Shown: positions 1-7,884, counted from the first letter of the stretch. The stretch is DNA of 14,953 nucleotides from an uncultured Eubacteriales bacterium (GCA_902493155.1 CABUOE010000041.1:1-14953); one strand, 5' to 3'. The notes: generated by a model from the letters alone, not told the origin. A program made the numbers and translations.

Positions 1-1
1 G

Positions 2-373
2 GTCAGCCTGATCTCCTACCTGTATTTTCTGCTCTATGAGCTTTTCTCCCCTTACATCGAATTGTTTGGCATGCTAACAGTGCTGCTGGCCTTCTGCGTC
101 GATTTAATCAATGTACCCTTTATGATCCTGTTTTACGCTATTTACGCGGTGTTTGGGTCGGTGCTGTCACTGACGGCCTTCTTCTCCCGTATCCAGACCA
201 TCGACCTCAAAATATCCTTCATGGATGGTGTGAAGGCGGTGCTGCTATGCCTGCTGGAGGTGACCTGTCTGCGGTTTGTACTGGCTTTTGTGCGCACCAC
301 CGCCTTTGTGGGTTATCGGAAAAAGAAGCTGAACTGGGGTAAAATCCAGCGTAAAAAAATTCAACTGAAATAA
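2..373 (+). CDS. Membrane glycosyltransferase (family 2-like), C-terminal end only
   Basis: The reading frame is open from the first complete codon (position 2) to a TAA at 371-373, so this is the 3' end of a gene that starts outside the window. The TTG at 62 is an internal codon, not a start. The visible 123 residues hold two to three hydrophobic membrane segments, then a basic tail containing WGKIQRKK. That tail resembles the end of processive family-2 glycosyltransferases of the polysaccharide-synthase type, where the last helices are followed by a W-G/E-x-x-x-R-basic stretch. The catalytic domain lies outside the window, so the assignment rests on the C-terminal membrane pattern and tail. 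Its position upstream of c-di-GMP enzymes fits an exopolysaccharide synthase under c-di-GMP control, which is inference. Another polytopic membrane protein with a basic tail remains possible. Confidence 0.6.
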   Translation, partial: VSLISYLYFLLYELFSPYIELFGMLTVLLAFCVDLINVPFMILFYAIYAVFGSVLSLTAFFSRIQTIDLKISFMDGVKAVLLCLLEVTCLRFVLAFVRTTAFVGYRKKKLNWGKIQRKKIQLK

Positions 374-393
374 AATGGAAGGGGTGCTAAACC

Positions 394-879
394 ATGGCAG
401 AATTGTTTCAAACCAGCTTGTTTGGATATTCCAAAAAGAACGTGTGCGCGTATATCGCAGAATTAAATGAGGGCTTTTCCTCGAAATTGATGGAAAAGGA
501 TGTGGAGTGTCAAAATACGATCAACGAATTGAAGTCAATGCTGGAACAGCTCCGTCGGGAGAACGAGCAACTCCAAGCAGAACGACGGGAGGTAGCCGGG
601 GCGCTGATCGACGCTAAGGCCTTCGCCGCCGGGCTGATGGAACAGGCGGACGAGGAAGACCGCGCGCGGCGGGCCAAGAGTGAGGCCTGCCACGCGGCAG
701 AGCTCCAGCGCTTGCAGGAGATTTCCGCGGAAATCGACGCGCTGCGTGGCGCGTTTCGTGACGTCCTCTCTAAAATGGACAAAGAACTGGAGGAATACAG
801 CATGAAATGTCAGGCGGCGCAGGCGAAATTTTATCGGGACGCGCCGGAGTTCCCTGCAGAGAAAGAGGATAAAGCATGA
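394..879 (+). CDS. DivIVA-like coiled-coil protein
   Basis: This is a 161-residue soluble protein. The N-terminus (about residues 6-25) reads F-x-x-S-L-F-G-Y-S-K-K-x-V-x-x-Y-I-x-x-L, the pattern that opens DivIVA/GpsB-type proteins. Residues about 25-75 and 85-145 are rich in Glu, Lys, Gln and Leu with heptad spacing and no membrane segment, consistent with a long coiled coil. DivIVA-family proteins mark curved membrane or division sites and scaffold envelope enzymes; which partner this one has is unknown. The start is supported by a strong ribosome site, GGAAGGGG at 377-384, nine bases before the ATG. The gene begins 20 bp after the glycosyltransferase stop, and its TGA overlaps the next ATG (ATGA at 876-879), implying translational coupling with the phosphodiesterase. 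A role in placing the glycosyltransferase or the c-di-GMP enzyme is speculation. Confidence 0.7.
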   Translation: MAELFQTSLFGYSKKNVCAYIAELNEGFSSKLMEKDVECQNTINELKSMLEQLRRENEQLQAERREVAGALIDAKAFAAGLMEQADEEDRARRAKSEACHAAELQRLQEISAEIDALRGAFRDVLSKMDKELEEYSMKCQAAQAKFYRDAPEFPAEKEDKA

Positions 880-2801
880 GAAGAAAGTTGGCAATCTGGG
901 TATGTGCTGCCACTCTTGTAGGAATATTGTTCTGCCCCACGGCCAACGCTATGGTTACGTCCACCCCGGAGGGAGCTGGCGGGCCGGACTGCGTCTACGT
1001 GGCGGGAAATCCGGATTGGTACCCCATCGAATATTATGACCCGTCGACTAAACGATACGAAGGCGTTTTGCCCGAGCTCCTCGAAATGGTCGGGGAACGC
1101 ACAGGGCTGAATTTTACCTACATCCGTGCGGGCAAGAGCGATCAACGGCTCCGACTGGCGAAAAACGGCCAGGTGGAGCTGCTGTCGGGCTGTTCCGGGG
1201 ACGAGGAGGCGCTGGGGGCATACAGCACGGCCAGCCGCACCGTCCTCACCTTCTCTCTGGACGGGCGGGAGACCGAGGTCCAATTTATCTTTACCGAGAT
1301 CGCTCCGGAAAGCCTTGTCTCCGCCGTAGACGGCGCTTTGAAGGAGATTTCCGACCAGGAAATCTCCGGGCTGACTGTCCGACAAGCCATGGATCATGGG
1401 GCGCGAGTGCGCTCCAACAAGGGCCTTCTTCTACTGCTGGCAGGCACATTGGCGGCACTGCTAGCGGCGGTGATCGTTTTGTTGGTGCTGCGGCACAGGT
1501 ACAAAACCGCAACAAATCGGGATGAGCTGTTTGACCCGATGACGGGTATCGGCAATAAAGCATACTTTGTTCAGCGCTTTGAAGGGCAGCTTTCTGACCA
1601 GTACCGAAGTATTTACGGCGTGGTGTTCGTGGGCTTCGATATTGGGCGGGTCAACAAATATTACGGCGAGGATGCGGCGGAAGATCAGCTCCACTTTGCG
1701 GCAAACGAACTGATGAAGAGCACGGCGGACAACGAAATCGTCGCCCGAGTCAGCGGCGGTGGATTCGCTGTGGCCCGTCCGTGCGGCGGCGCGCCGGAGG
1801 TCGAGCGGTGGACGCAGGAGCTGCTGATCCGCCTAAACCGCTACAGCGAAAAGTACGGCAAGGACTACCGCCCAGAATTTCACGCCGGAATTTACATGCT
1901 GAGTCAGTCGGATCGGGACAGTGAAACGGTCCTGTTCAACGCCCGGCAGGGCTATGAGCAGGCGATCAGCGGCAATGTGGCCTTTGCATTTTCCCATACT
2001 GAGCTGCTGAACCGGGAGAGCGAAAAGCTGCAATTGAAGAAGCAGACGCTGGAGGCTATCCAAAACCACGAGTTCAAAATGTTCCTGCAATTTATTGTCA
2101 GCGCCAAGGATGGCCGGATTGTCAGCGCTGAGGCGCTCTCCCGCTGGGAACATCCGGAGAAGGGATTGCTGTATCCGGGACGCTATATCGAGCTGATGGA
2201 ATCGGAAAAAACCATCGCGGAATTGGATTTTTATATTTTCGAAGAGGCGTGCCGCCAGCTGGAGCTGTGGCAGAAGGAGGGCAGGAGCCTTTATATTTCC
2301 TGTAACTTCACCCGAATTACTATCGACCACGAGAATTTCATTCTACATCTGCAAGAGATCGCCGGACGATATTTCTTCAACCATTCGGCGCTGGTTATCG
2401 AGATCACAGAGGACGCGATGGAGAGCGACAAAAAAACCGCATTTGAGAATATCTCTCGGTGCAAGGCGCTGGGTTTCCGCATCGCGCTGGACGACGCGGG
2501 CAACGGCTACACCTCCTTTTCCGACCTGCGGGATTATCCTATCGATATTGTGAAAATCGACCGGTCAATTCTCGACTCGGCGGTCAACCAGCGAGGCGTC
2601 GCACTGCTCAAGGGGATGATTGCGCTGGTACACAGCCTTCAAATGGAGGTGCTGTGCGAAGGCGTGGAGACATCCCAGCAGGCCGAGCTGCTGCGCCAGC
2701 TGGGATGCGATTATATGCAGGGATATTATTTTTGTCGGGCGCTGCCCAGAGAGGAAGCAAACCGATTTCTGAGGAAGTCAGAGGAAAACATTGAGGCATA
2801 A
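876..2801 (+). CDS. Membrane sensor with degenerate GGDEF and intact EAL domain (c-di-GMP phosphodiesterase)
   Basis: The protein has 641 residues. Residues 1-25 form a signal peptide ending in an ANA-like cleavage site. Residues about 38-170 resemble an extracellular solute-binding (SBP_bac_3-like) sensor, shorter than the usual ~220 residues. Residues about 183-206 are a membrane helix. A GGDEF-like domain (about 215-370) carries SGGGF (293-297) in place of GGDEF, so cyclase activity is not expected. The EAL domain (about 385-635) keeps the catalytic set: EAL (Glu419, with R423 and W424), Asn477, Glu509 in EITED, Asp539-Asp540 in LDDAGNG, Lys560 in VKID, Glu595 in CEGVET and Gln615 in QGYYF. 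It should therefore hydrolyse c-di-GMP to pGpG in the cytoplasm, with the dead GGDEF domain possibly sensing GTP as in other such hybrids. The start overlaps the upstream stop, with AGAGG at 864-868. The external ligand is unknown. Confidence 0.88.
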   Translation: MRRKLAIWVCAATLVGILFCPTANAMVTSTPEGAGGPDCVYVAGNPDWYPIEYYDPSTKRYEGVLPELLEMVGERTGLNFTYIRAGKSDQRLRLAKNGQVELLSGCSGDEEALGAYSTASRTVLTFSLDGRETEVQFIFTEIAPESLVSAVDGALKEISDQEISGLTVRQAMDHGARVRSNKGLLLLLAGTLAALLAAVIVLLVLRHRYKTATNRDELFDPMTGIGNKAYFVQRFEGQLSDQYRSIYGVVFVGFDIGRVNKYYGEDAAEDQLHFAANELMKSTADNEIVARVSGGGFAVARPCGGAPEVERWTQELLIRLNRYSEKYGKDYRPEFHAGIYMLSQSDRDSETVLFNARQGYEQAISGNVAFAFSHTELLNRESEKLQLKKQTLEAIQNHEFKMFLQFIVSAKDGRIVSAEALSRWEHPEKGLLYPGRYIELMESEKTIAELDFYIFEEACRQLELWQKEGRSLYISCNFTRITIDHENFILHLQEIAGRYFFNHSALVIEITEDAMESDKKTAFENISRCKALGFRIALDDAGNGYTSFSDLRDYPIDIVKIDRSILDSAVNQRGVALLKGMIALVHSLQMEVLCEGVETSQQAELLRQLGCDYMQGYYFCRALPREEANRFLRKSEENIEA

Positions 2802-2980
2802 AAAGAAAAAATGGCAAATTTGGAACACCCTGCTGCTGGAGGATAGCAGCTTGACCGCTGTGACGAACCTGCGTTCCTTTGCGAGACGAACGGCACGGAG
2901 CCGTTTCGGAGTGAGGGATGAAGAAATGACAAAGCAGAGACACAGTCACTGGAAATATGGCGTTTCCCTGACGAAACAGG
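2802..2980 (+). other. Hairpin-rich non-coding gap at the broken end of an EAL gene
   Basis: No convincing coding frame crosses these 179 bp; the frames are broken or of odd composition. Three short perfect inverted repeats are visible: GCTGCT/AGCAGC at 2832-2837 and 2845-2850; AACGGC/GCCGTT at 2889-2894 and 2900-2905; and TTCCCTG/CAGGGAA at 2964-2970 and 2977-2983. None is followed by a T-run, so they do not look like intrinsic terminators. The last hairpin ends exactly where recognisable EAL-coding sequence begins. It could be a small non-autonomous repeat that replaced the 5' part of the EAL gene, or decayed sequence. Confidence 0.4.
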
Positions 2981-3348
2981 GAAGACAGCGATCAGATCAA
3001 AAAAGAGATTGCCCGGATGTATGAGACGGGCTTTCAGTGTTCCATGGATGATTTTGGCTCGGGGTACTCCTCCCTGGGGCTGCTCAAGGAATTTGATGTG
3101 GACGCGCTGAAGGTGGACCGGTCCTTTTTTCTGAATATGGACAGCAAAAAGGACCAGGATATCATACGGAGCGTGATAGAGCTGGCGGCAAAGCTGCAGA
3201 TGAGGACAGTGGCAGAGGGAATTGAACAGATGGAACAGATAGAGTTTCTCCATTCCATCCACTGCAACACTGTACAGGGTTACTTTTTTCCAAACCGCTG
3301 CCAATAGACGAATTTGAAAGCTGGGTAAGCCAATATGAAACCAATTAA
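2981..3348 (+). pseudogene. 5'-truncated, frameshifted EAL-domain gene remnant
   Basis: From 2981 one frame encodes the second half of a c-di-GMP phosphodiesterase domain. Visible motifs are MDDFGSGYSSL, ALKVDRSFF, VAEGIE and QGYFF, in the right order and spacing. The first half (the EAL motif, the catalytic Asn and EITE) is missing, and the frame hits a TGA at 2969-2971 just upstream. In the current frame the remnant stops at 3305-3307. Adding one T to the six-T run at 3284-3289 turns the tail into Y-F-F-S-K-P-L-P-I-D-E-F-E-S-W, a typical EAL C-terminus, and moves the stop to TAA 3346-3348. The ancestral gene would then have overlapped the next gene's ATG by 14 bp, as partners in an operon do. 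No ribosome site precedes the first ATG (3017). It cannot be an active phosphodiesterase. A sequencing error could explain the missing T but not the missing N-terminal half. Confidence 0.85.
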
Positions 3349-5002
3349 GCAACAAATACAGATAGGATTCTGGATCATTCTAGCCGTCTTGGGACTGTTA
3401 GCATTGGGCCGAGGGCTTTCGATGGAGACGCCCATGGAATGGATGGCCTCGGACAGGGACGTCGTGCTAAACGACCGGTGGGAAATGACAAATTCGGAGC
3501 AGACGGGCGATCTGGAATACCGCTGCCGCATCCCGGAGGACACCGGTGATACCCTGTGTCTGTACATGAAGACCTACCTGCCCGAATTCGAGCTGCTTTT
3601 GGACGACGAGCCACTCTATTCCTTCTCGGATATATATGCTATGAAGGGGCGCAGCCAGCATATAGTTAGGATTCCTCAGAACGCAGAGGGAAAACAGTTG
3701 GTCATTCGGGCAAACGTGGACAGCTATGCATCCTTTATGGGGCAGAACCACATCGGGAACACCTATTTGGGCGCGGAGCACGAGGTGGTGCTCAAGCTGC
3801 TTTGGGACAATTTGTATGCGCTGATTTTTGCCATCTTTGCCTTCCTGCTGGGAACAGGAACGCTGATCGCCGCCTGCTGGCTGCGAAAGAGCCTTTTAAA
3901 AGAAATGCTGCACAGCCTGGTATCCTTCGGCATGTTTATTCTGACCACGGGTATTTGGGTACTGACGGATTCCGAACTGCTGCTGCTCGTAACCGATCGT
4001 ACAGCAGCAGTTGCGCTAGTTTCTTTTGTTTCCTTTATGATTATGCCGGTGCCGCTGCTGCGGTTTATTAACTATCTCTTAGGCAAAAGGCGGATATTTG
4101 ACATTCTGTGTGGGCTGTTTACCATCATCGCAGCGGCCTATCTCCTGAACAATCTGTTTCAGGCAGTGCCGGGCTATCTGCTGCTCCTGCCGTCCCACCT
4201 GTGCTGCATTTGCGCGATTGTGCTTGTGCTGCAGAATGGCTGGCGGAGCCTGAAAAGTGGAAAAAGCAGAGAAATCTGGTGGATTATGGTGGGCTTTGGC
4301 CTGTTGAGCATCTGCGTGTTTCTTGCCCTGATACTGTTTTACAACGACCCGATTTCCGAATACTCCAATTTTTACTGCGCTGGGATTTTCCTGTTCATCC
4401 TGTGCCTGATGCGGGCAATGTTCATCCGGCTGTACAAACAGATGGAGGAAAACGCCAGCGCGGCGGCATACAGGCGGTTAGCTTACCTGGACAGTATGAC
4501 AGGACTGCAAAACCGGACTGCGTTCATCGAAGAACAGCAAAAGGACGAACCAACTGCCGAATGCACATATATCCTGTTTGACATCAATAATTTGAAGCAG
4601 ATCAACGACCAGTATGGACATCAGAAAGGCGATTCCGTAATTATCGCTGCGGCAAGATGCATCAAAGACATCTTTGGCAAACACGGGAGGTGCTTCCGGA
4701 TCGGCGGCGATGAATTTGTAGTGATTTTGCAGGATTGGCCGAAAGCAAAAACGGAGACACAGCTTGTCAGAATGCGCCAGCGCATCCGACAGGAGAATGA
4801 AAAGGGCGCCCCGCCCCTCGACATCGCAATCGGCTGTGCTGTACGCCAGCAAGACGAGACGGCGGAACAACTCTTCCATCAAGCGGATGTCAATATGTAT
4901 GAGGAGAAGCAGCGAATGAAGCGGCAAAAAATCAATTTGGATGAATCTCAAGGAAAGGATCAGCGACTTCCCCCTGAAACCGGTGATTTCAAAGGGCTCT
5001 GA
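3335..5002 (+). CDS. 7TM-type membrane diguanylate cyclase (GGDEF)
   Basis: The protein has 555 residues. An N-terminal membrane helix (about 9-28) is followed by an external beta-rich domain (about 40-150) like the 7TMR-DISM extracellular domain. About seven membrane helices span roughly 157-366, then a short linker (367-384) and a GGDEF domain (about 385-530). The cyclase site is intact: FDINNLKQIND (metal ligand Asp416), RIGGDEF (457-461) and a final ADVNMYEEK. It should make c-di-GMP from two GTP at the inner membrane face. The RxxD product-inhibition site expected just before GGDEF reads GKHG, so classical I-site feedback appears absent. The ATG lies inside the 3' end of the decayed EAL gene and has only a weak ribosome site, suggesting translation once depended on coupling to that gene. 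A terminator lies about 145 bp downstream. The ligand is unknown. Confidence 0.9.
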   Translation: MKPIKQQIQIGFWIILAVLGLLALGRGLSMETPMEWMASDRDVVLNDRWEMTNSEQTGDLEYRCRIPEDTGDTLCLYMKTYLPEFELLLDDEPLYSFSDIYAMKGRSQHIVRIPQNAEGKQLVIRANVDSYASFMGQNHIGNTYLGAEHEVVLKLLWDNLYALIFAIFAFLLGTGTLIAACWLRKSLLKEMLHSLVSFGMFILTTGIWVLTDSELLLLVTDRTAAVALVSFVSFMIMPVPLLRFINYLLGKRRIFDILCGLFTIIAAAYLLNNLFQAVPGYLLLLPSHLCCICAIVLVLQNGWRSLKSGKSREIWWIMVGFGLLSICVFLALILFYNDPISEYSNFYCAGIFLFILCLMRAMFIRLYKQMEENASAAAYRRLAYLDSMTGLQNRTAFIEEQQKDEPTAECTYILFDINNLKQINDQYGHQKGDSVIIAAARCIKDIFGKHGRCFRIGGDEFVVILQDWPKAKTETQLVRMRQRIRQENEKGAPPLDIAIGCAVRQQDETAEQLFHQADVNMYEEKQRMKRQKINLDESQGKDQRLPPETGDFKGL

Positions 5003-5145
5003 GCCGAATCCGAATGTGCGGTACCCTGCGCACAAAACGCTGAGAAAAACATTTTGAATGCTTTCGGGGCTTTATTTTGGTCAAAGCAATTTCATCTGTT
5101 CCGAGCAGAGCTTCGGCTGTATATCGCCGACAACGCTTCCCACGC
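5003..5145. other. Intergenic sequence after the cyclase gene
   Basis: I see no coding frame with a start and ribosome site. A weak inverted repeat TGTGCG/CGCACA (5015-5020 and 5029-5034) has no T-run after it. The stretch ends in the strong terminator listed separately. Confidence 0.5.
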
Positions 5146-5196
5146 AGAAATCCCACGGTTAAGACATTGGTCTGAATCGTGGGATTTCTATTTTTT
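5146..5196 (+). terminator. Intrinsic terminator of the c-di-GMP operon
   Basis: A perfect 12-bp inverted repeat, AGAAATCCCACG (5146-5157) and CGTGGGATTTCT (5178-5189), encloses a 20-base loop and is followed by ATTTTTT (5190-5196). The T-run on this strand matches readout from the upstream cyclase gene, about 145 bp away. Confidence 0.8.
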
Positions 5197-5383
5197 GTCA
5201 CTATGAGACCGATTCCGAGTTTTCAGAGAAACCCAAAGCCGAGGCTCTCCGCCCCGTTTTTTTCTGCTCCACAAAAATTGGACAAAATCAGACGATCCTT
5301 GTACAGGATATTACAATATATCAACCTTTCCGCTGATATTCTTGCTTATCTTTTCAAAATAATTGGAAAACGGACTGAGCCTC

Positions 5384-5417
5384 TGCGACAATCTTTGCGC
5401 TGCTGATTTCCTATAAT
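5384..5417 (+). promoter_or_regulatory. Candidate spoIIE promoter with Spo0A-box-like sequence
   Basis: A perfect -10 hexamer TATAAT lies at 5412-5417, about 125 bp before the spoIIE ATG. No good -35 sits at the usual 17 bp. At 5384-5390 there is TGCGACA, whose complement TGTCGCA matches the Spo0A box TGTCGAA at 6 of 7 positions. It lies 21-22 bp from the -10, the wide spacing known for Spo0A-activated sigma-A promoters of Bacillus subtilis spoIIG and spoIIE. A second box-like AGTCGAA is at 5495-5501. The -10 is seen directly; Spo0A control is inferred from the gene's identity and this loose match. The rest of 5197-5541 shows no coding sequence. Confidence 0.45.
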
Positions 5418-5541
5418 AGGAACTGTTGAACCATCTTTTTCGGACAACCTGATCTGGGCGATTGGAAAAAGAAAAAACGAAAGATGGTTGCGGCAGTCGA
5501 AGCGGCTGCCCGAAGGACATAAAAAGAAAGGTCGTTGCAGC

Positions 5542-7848
5542 ATGAAAATTCCCTCTCTGGCGGCAGCCAAACAAAAACTTCTGGACGAATCGTTTATTCA
5601 GGGCGCAAAGTACGGGTTTACCGGAATTTTTGCCTTCCTTGCATCCAATGTAAAGCTGTTGGGGAGTCTCTCCCCGTTTGGCGTAGCCCTTTCCATGGCC
5701 CTCCCCGCCCAATATTCAGTGGCGTCGATTATGGGAGCACTGGCGGGGTACAGCCTTTTTGGAAATTTTGCCGAAAACCTTCCCTATTTGATTGCGCTCT
5801 TAGCGGTCATGGGACTAAAGTTCGCCATTGCGGGTATTCCAAGACTTCGGAGCAATCCCGCCGTTCTCTGCACCGCGTCAGCCGCTGTGCTGGCCGTCTG
5901 CCTCATCATCCGCAACGCCCTGTTCGATAAGGGAACCATTGACCTTATCTTCTGCCTATGTGAAAGCGTACTGGGAGGGGCGCTGACCTATTTTGCCTTC
6001 CATGCGTCCAAAATCGTCCTCGGCCGGAAAAAAATCGCCGAGGGCGGGCTCATCGAACGGGCGAGCCTTGCCGTTATTGTTCTGGTAGGGCTTTTGGGCA
6101 CCTGCCAAATCGGCTTTTTTGTGTTTAATCTGGGGCGAATCTTAGCGGCTCTTTCCCTGCTCATCATCTCCAATCGGCGTGGGGCCACAGCGGGAGCTGT
6201 CTGCGGTCTGGCCTCAGCGGCGGTGCTCAGCTTGTATTCGCCGGAGTTCGCGGTGAGCGGCGGTATCTTCGCCCTGGCGGCCATGATGTCTGGCTATTTC
6301 GCCATTTTTGGAAAACTCACCCAGACTGCCTTTTTTATTCTAATCCACACCATTGGGATTCTCATTGTGGGAGCCGATTCCGCCGCGATTACCAGCGCCT
6401 TTGACCTGCTGCTGGCCTCTGCCCTTTTCATGGCCATGCCTCAAAAACTCCTCCAGAAAATTCCTGCCCCAGTGGACGCAAACCACGGAAAAACCATGCA
6501 GGAAACCGGGCGCACCTCGATGAAGCTTCAGTTTGCCTCCAAGACTCTGGACGACATGCAGCAAGCCGTAGAGGCGGTGTCTGAAAAGCTTCGGGAAACC
6601 GGCGTCAACGACATTTCTTCGGTTTATGACCGGACAGTGGATCAGGTCTGCCGCCGCTGCGGACTCAAAATGTTCTGCTGGGAGACCACCTACAGCCAGA
6701 CCATGGACGCCTTTCAAAAATTCACCCCCATACTGAAAGAAAACGGCAAGGTCACCAAGGAAGATTTGGCCGCTCATTTCACCACCCAATGCGCCAAACC
6801 GGAGGAGATTCTCCGCACAATTAACGGCTATTATCACGAATACCTGTCAAAAGGCAACGCCGCCCGCAAGGTGCTGGAGGCAAAGCAGGTGGCGACGGAA
6901 CAGTTTGAAGGTATTGCGGACATGCTGGCGGAAATGAGCGAGGAAATCTCCGAAGTGACCCTGTTAAACCCCAAGCTCACCCAAAAAGCCCGGGACATTC
7001 TCATCGAGGCCGGAGAATCCCCCAACGAGGTTTACTGCATCTTGGACCAGTACGACCGGATGCGGGTGGAAATCTATCAACAAAATCCGTTGAAAGTAGA
7101 TGCGCGTATCGTCACCGAACAGCTCAGCGAAGCGCTGGATCGGCAGTTTGACTTTCCCAGCGTCGTCACAGTGGACGATATGACGAAAATCTCCTTTTTT
7201 GAGCAGGCCCAATACACCCTCCAATTCGGTGTAAGCCAGTTAAATTCCGGCAACAACAAGGTCTCCGGCGACTGCTACGAATATTTCACCGACAGCCGGG
7301 GCTTTGCCCACCTCATCCTCAGCGACGGCATGGGCAGCGGCGGCAGAGCCGCCATTGATTCCATCATGACCTGTAATTTCGTGCTGAAGCTCCTCAAGGC
7401 GGGATTTGGCTTTGACGCCGCCCTCAAGCTCATCAACAGTGCCCTTCTGGTCAAGGCAGGAGACGAATCATTGGCGACGCTGGACATCGGCTGTATTGAT
7501 TTGTACACCGGAAACGCCGAGTTTCTAAAGGCCGGGGCCGCCTGCTCCTTTGTAACCCGAAACGGCAAAACCGTTATGGTGGACGGCAGTTCCCTCCCCA
7601 TGGGAATTTTGCAGGGAATTTCCTATGACAAACGACAAATTAAGCTTCAGGACGGCGACCTGATCGTCATGGTCACCGACGGCGCCATCTCCATCACCCC
7701 TGAATGGCTCCAGGAGGAAATCACCATGCTGGCAGGATCTCCCCCGCGGGAAATTGCAACCAAACTCGCCTCCCTGGCCCGTCACCGGGGGGATATTCCC
7801 GGTGACGACATCACTGTTTTGGCGGCCCGGATGGTGCGGGTGAACTGA
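5542..7848 (+). CDS. spoIIE: Stage II sporulation protein E (SpoIIE), PP2C-type phosphatase
   Basis: The protein has 768 residues from the ATG at 5542. AAAGG at 5527-5531 lies 10 bases upstream; a longer frame from TTG at 5488 lacks a ribosome site. Residues about 15-310 are polytopic membrane segments. A middle regulatory region holds a cysteine cluster, VCRRCGLKMFCWE (Cys370, Cys373, Cys379), with Cys417 further on, as often seen in clostridial SpoIIE. The C-terminal PP2C domain (about 555-768) has the manganese-binding Asp residues in GDCYEYF (Asp577), SDGMGSGG (Asp595), VTDGA (Asp713) and GDDITVL (Asp755-Asp756). SpoIIE acts at the asymmetric septum, dephosphorylating SpoIIAA to release sigma-F in the forespore. 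The gene stands alone, with its own likely promoter and a strong terminator directly after the stop. It marks the organism as a spore former or a recent descendant of one. Confidence 0.96.
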   Translation: MKIPSLAAAKQKLLDESFIQGAKYGFTGIFAFLASNVKLLGSLSPFGVALSMALPAQYSVASIMGALAGYSLFGNFAENLPYLIALLAVMGLKFAIAGIPRLRSNPAVLCTASAAVLAVCLIIRNALFDKGTIDLIFCLCESVLGGALTYFAFHASKIVLGRKKIAEGGLIERASLAVIVLVGLLGTCQIGFFVFNLGRILAALSLLIISNRRGATAGAVCGLASAAVLSLYSPEFAVSGGIFALAAMMSGYFAIFGKLTQTAFFILIHTIGILIVGADSAAITSAFDLLLASALFMAMPQKLLQKIPAPVDANHGKTMQETGRTSMKLQFASKTLDDMQQAVEAVSEKLRETGVNDISSVYDRTVDQVCRRCGLKMFCWETTYSQTMDAFQKFTPILKENGKVTKEDLAAHFTTQCAKPEEILRTINGYYHEYLSKGNAARKVLEAKQVATEQFEGIADMLAEMSEEISEVTLLNPKLTQKARDILIEAGESPNEVYCILDQYDRMRVEIYQQNPLKVDARIVTEQLSEALDRQFDFPSVVTVDDMTKISFFEQAQYTLQFGVSQLNSGNNKVSGDCYEYFTDSRGFAHLILSDGMGSGGRAAIDSIMTCNFVLKLLKAGFGFDAALKLINSALLVKAGDESLATLDIGCIDLYTGNAEFLKAGAACSFVTRNGKTVMVDGSSLPMGILQGISYDKRQIKLQDGDLIVMVTDGAISITPEWLQEEITMLAGSPPREIATKLASLARHRGDIPGDDITVLAARMVRVN

Positions 7849-7849
7849 C

Positions 7850-7884
7850 AAAAACCGGCTTTCTGATTTAGAAAGCCGGTTTTT
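7850..7884 (+). terminator. spoIIE intrinsic terminator (probably bidirectional)
   Basis: A perfect 15-bp inverted repeat, AAAAACCGGCTTTCT (7850-7864) and AGAAAGCCGGTTTTT (7870-7884), has a five-base loop and starts two bases after the spoIIE stop. The A-run on the left arm and T-run on the right let it work on both strands. Confidence 0.92.

Noticed and set aside
2802..2980. c-di-GMP (GEMM) riboswitch before the EAL remnant or cyclase
   Set aside because: I looked for the conserved GEMM core because of the neighbouring genes and did not find it here or in 5003-5541.
2726..3355. Long minus-strand open frame of about 209 codons opposite the EAL remnant
   Set aside because: It lies antisense to clear EAL motifs and has no ribosome site or recognisable domain; it is a shadow frame.
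4108..4581. Plus-strand frame of 157 codons inside the cyclase gene
   Set aside because: It overlaps the membrane region of a well-supported GGDEF protein in another frame and has no domain signal.
4989..5201. Minus-strand frame of 70 codons after the cyclase gene
   Set aside because: It crosses the strong plus-strand terminator, has no recognisable domain and no good ribosome site.
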